This document shows, in pieces, positions 62,347 through 64,000 of a stretch of DNA of 64,000 bases. The translations under genes and the position numbers were made by a program. Every line of letters starts with the position of its first letter. Position 1 is the stretch's first letter. The notes below the pieces were generated by a model. That model did no database searches. It had not been told where the DNA came from and saw only the letters and a program-made list of their open reading frames with translations. This DNA is from Clostridiaceae bacterium AF10-41 (GTDB lineage: Bacteria > Bacillota > Clostridia > Clostridiales > Clostridiaceae), in NCBI GenBank assembly GCA_027686065.1, contig JAQCTH010000004.1:31328-95327 (forward strand). Reading direction: 5' to 3'.

Positions 62347-62508
62347 ATATGTACCACCTTAAATTTGTATTTTTTATAATCATAATATATATCTTGTCCA
62401 AAAGCTAGTGATATTATTAAATTATTTAAAAAAGAAAAAACAATAAATTATAATAGAATACATTTAATTTATAAATCAAATAATATTGATGAAGAATTGA
62501 TTTAATCG

Positions 62509-62548
62509 GGATAGTTGTGAATTGTAATTTTTACAGCATCCTTTTTTT
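62509..62548 (+). terminator. Probable attenuator before the ABC-F gene
   Basis: GGAT at 62509-62512 pairs with ATCC at 62538-62541, with an inner TGTGAA/TTTACA-type stem, followed by seven T residues. The ribosome binding site of the ABC-F gene lies 15 bases further on, so the hairpin sits in the leader, not at the end of a gene. Confidence 0.65.
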
Positions 62549-62574
62549 ATATTTTTGTATATGGAGGATTTAAT

Positions 62575-64000
62575 ATGAAACTAGCAAGCATTAATAATTT
62601 AAAGAAATATTATGGAGATAGATTATTGTTAGATATAGATAAGTTTGAAATATTTGAAGGGGATAGAATAGGAATTGTAGGGGAGAATGCAACAGGAAAA
62701 ACAACTTTAATAAAAATATTAACAGGTGAAGTAAAAGCAGATGAAGGATCTTATTATCTTACAGATAGTTATTCTTATATTAGTCAAAGAGAAGAAAGGT
62801 GCGAATTTAAAGGAGCTGGAAAATTAAAAGGTATATTGCATGTTCCAGATGAGTATGAGGAGTATTTATCCGGAGGAGAAAAGGTTAAGATGAGGATAGT
62901 TAAAGCACTTGAAGAAAATAGAAAGATTATAATAGCAGATGAGCCAACTTCAAATTTAGATGTTGAAAGTGTAAAGATTTTAAGTGAAATGTTTAAGAAG
63001 TATAAAGGGACAGTGCTTATTATTTCACATGATAGAAATTTTCTAGATGATTTGTGTAACAAAATTGCTGAAATTGAAGATGGAAATTTAACTATATATA
63101 GTGGGAATTATAGTGATTATATAAATCAAAAAGAAGAAAATATAAAAGTACATGAAAGAGAATACAATAAATATATTCATGAAAAAGTTAGATTAGAAAA
63201 AGCAATATCAGAAAAGGAATTATTAAGAGATAGAATAAAAAAAGCCCCTAAAGGAATGGGACCATCAGAAGCTAAAACTATAAAAATGGGAGATCAAAAG
63301 GGAAAGAAGAATATAGATAATAATATCAAATCAATTAAAAATAGAATAAATCACTTAGAAGTTAAAGAAAAGCCAAAAGTAAGTAAGAAAATTATAATTA
63401 ATATTGTACCAAATATGAAATTAAACTCAAAATATCCAATTGAAATAAAAGATTTTAAAATTTGTATGAAAGATAGATTACTGATAGATGATTGTAATTT
63501 CAAAATAAAACAAGGAAGAAAAATTGCATTAATAGGAGAAAATGGATGTGGAAAAACAACCTTACTAAGGTATATAATTAGTAAACAAAATGATAATGTT
63601 AAGATTTCAAGTACTGTAAAAATAGGATATTTTGATCAAGTTCAAAGTATTTTAGATGATGATAAAAGTATTTTAGAAAATATAAAGAAAGATTCATCTT
63701 ATGATGAGACTTTTATAAGGGTCAATCTAAGTGAATTTGGGTTTAAAGATAACAGTGTAAATAAAAAAGTAAGAGATTTAAGTGGAGGGGAGAGAGTAAA
63801 GGTAGGATTATGTAAGGTTATTTTATCAGATAATAATATATTAATATTAGATGAACCAACAAATTACTTAGATATTAAAGCAATAGAAGCATTAGAAAAT
63901 GCTTTAATAAATACTGATAAAACAATTATTTTAGTATCTCATGATATTAAATTTATTTCAAATATATGCAACTACATAATGGAAATAAAAAATAAAAAAA
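62575..64000 (+). CDS. ABC-F ribosomal protection ATPase (3' end missing)
   Basis: The frame is open from ATG 62575, after GGAGG, to the window end, 475 codons. It has two ABC domains without membrane segments. The first has GENATGKTT, LSGGEKVKM and IIIADEPTSNLD. The second has GENGCGKTT, LSGGERVKVG and LILDEPTNYLD. A charged coiled linker lies between (about residues 185-270). This fits antibiotic-resistance ABC-F proteins of the Vga/Lsa/CplR group that dislodge drugs such as pleuromutilins, lincosamides or streptogramin A from the ribosome. The last codons (MEIKNKK) suggest that few residues are missing. Confidence 0.9.
   Translation, partial: MKLASINNLKKYYGDRLLLDIDKFEIFEGDRIGIVGENATGKTTLIKILTGEVKADEGSYYLTDSYSYISQREERCEFKGAGKLKGILHVPDEYEEYLSGGEKVKMRIVKALEENRKIIIADEPTSNLDVESVKILSEMFKKYKGTVLIISHDRNFLDDLCNKIAEIEDGNLTIYSGNYSDYINQKEENIKVHEREYNKYIHEKVRLEKAISEKELLRDRIKKAPKGMGPSEAKTIKMGDQKGKKNIDNNIKSIKNRINHLEVKEKPKVSKKIIINIVPNMKLNSKYPIEIKDFKICMKDRLLIDDCNFKIKQGRKIALIGENGCGKTTLLRYIISKQNDNVKISSTVKIGYFDQVQSILDDDKSILENIKKDSSYDETFIRVNLSEFGFKDNSVNKKVRDLSGGERVKVGLCKVILSDNNILILDEPTNYLDIKAIEALENALINTDKTIILVSHDIKFISNICNYIMEIKNKK

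Overview
The window looks like chromosomal DNA of a low-GC, anaerobic Firmicute of the genus Clostridium in the strict sense. The reasons are the very AT-rich coding sequence, strong AGGAGG-type ribosome binding sites, frequent TTG/GTG starts, the oxygen-independent cobalamin pathway, and many PTS sugar transporters with PRD-type regulators. I saw no rRNA, tRNA, insertion sequence, phage gene or CRISPR array. The species cannot be fixed from the sequence alone.

Layout. Positions 1-13,130 hold mixed housekeeping and surface genes: the 3' end of a WG-repeat protein, a CAP-domain secreted protein, a zinc-ribbon membrane protein, a degenerate HMA protein, a LysR regulator divergent from a ferredoxin-nitroreductase and DsbA/FrnE pair, a cysteine-poor ribosomal protein S4 copy, ribosomal protein L25 with a structured leader, an L,D-transpeptidase without signal peptide, DegV plus DUF1836, a SHOCT protein and ferritin. 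Positions 13,460-24,563 are one cobalamin operon: a B12 riboswitch with terminators, then cbiK-A-C-D-E-T-L-F-G-H-J and the cobalt transporter genes cbiM-N-Q, without cbiO. Positions 24,700-29,010 hold a class I amidotransferase, an acetyltransferase, an alkylation-damage cassette (adaA, ogt, alkD-like) and a LicA-like kinase.

Positions 29,150-61,170 are a sugar and sugar-acid island with four PTS loci. (1) A glycosaminoglycan locus has a GntR regulator, GH88 unsaturated glucuronyl hydrolase, mannose-family PTS B-C-D-A, YajC, heparinase II/III lyase, KDPG aldolase and KDG kinase. (2) An alpha-glucoside locus has an RpiR regulator, PTS IICB, hexulose-6-P synthase and isomerase, and a GH4 phospho-alpha-glucosidase. 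It is followed by an IlvD/EDD dehydratase, a second KDPG aldolase and a second KDG kinase. (3) A LevR-type sigma-54 activator precedes a near-consensus -24/-12 promoter. That promoter drives a third KDPG-type aldolase, a galactitol-type PTS and a galactonate-dehydratase-like enzyme. (4) A PRD regulator sits with a fructose-type PTS. Loci 1 to 3 all lead to pyruvate plus glyceraldehyde-3-phosphate through KDPG-family aldolases, so the region acts as an Entner-Doudoroff-like hub. The window ends with a UPF0316 protein, a histidine-rich Cas2-like small protein and an ABC-F antibiotic-resistance ATPase whose leader holds a probable attenuator; that gene runs off the end.

The most interesting items are the PTS plus galactonate-dehydratase operon without a kinase but with its sigma-54 promoter, the RuMP-type enzyme pair inside the alpha-glucoside locus, the L25 leader with a mini-ORF, the zinc-independent S4 copy behind a Fur-like box, a telomere-like G-rich repeat at a start codon, a structured intergenic RNA candidate at 12.4-12.6 kb, and the ABC-F attenuator.
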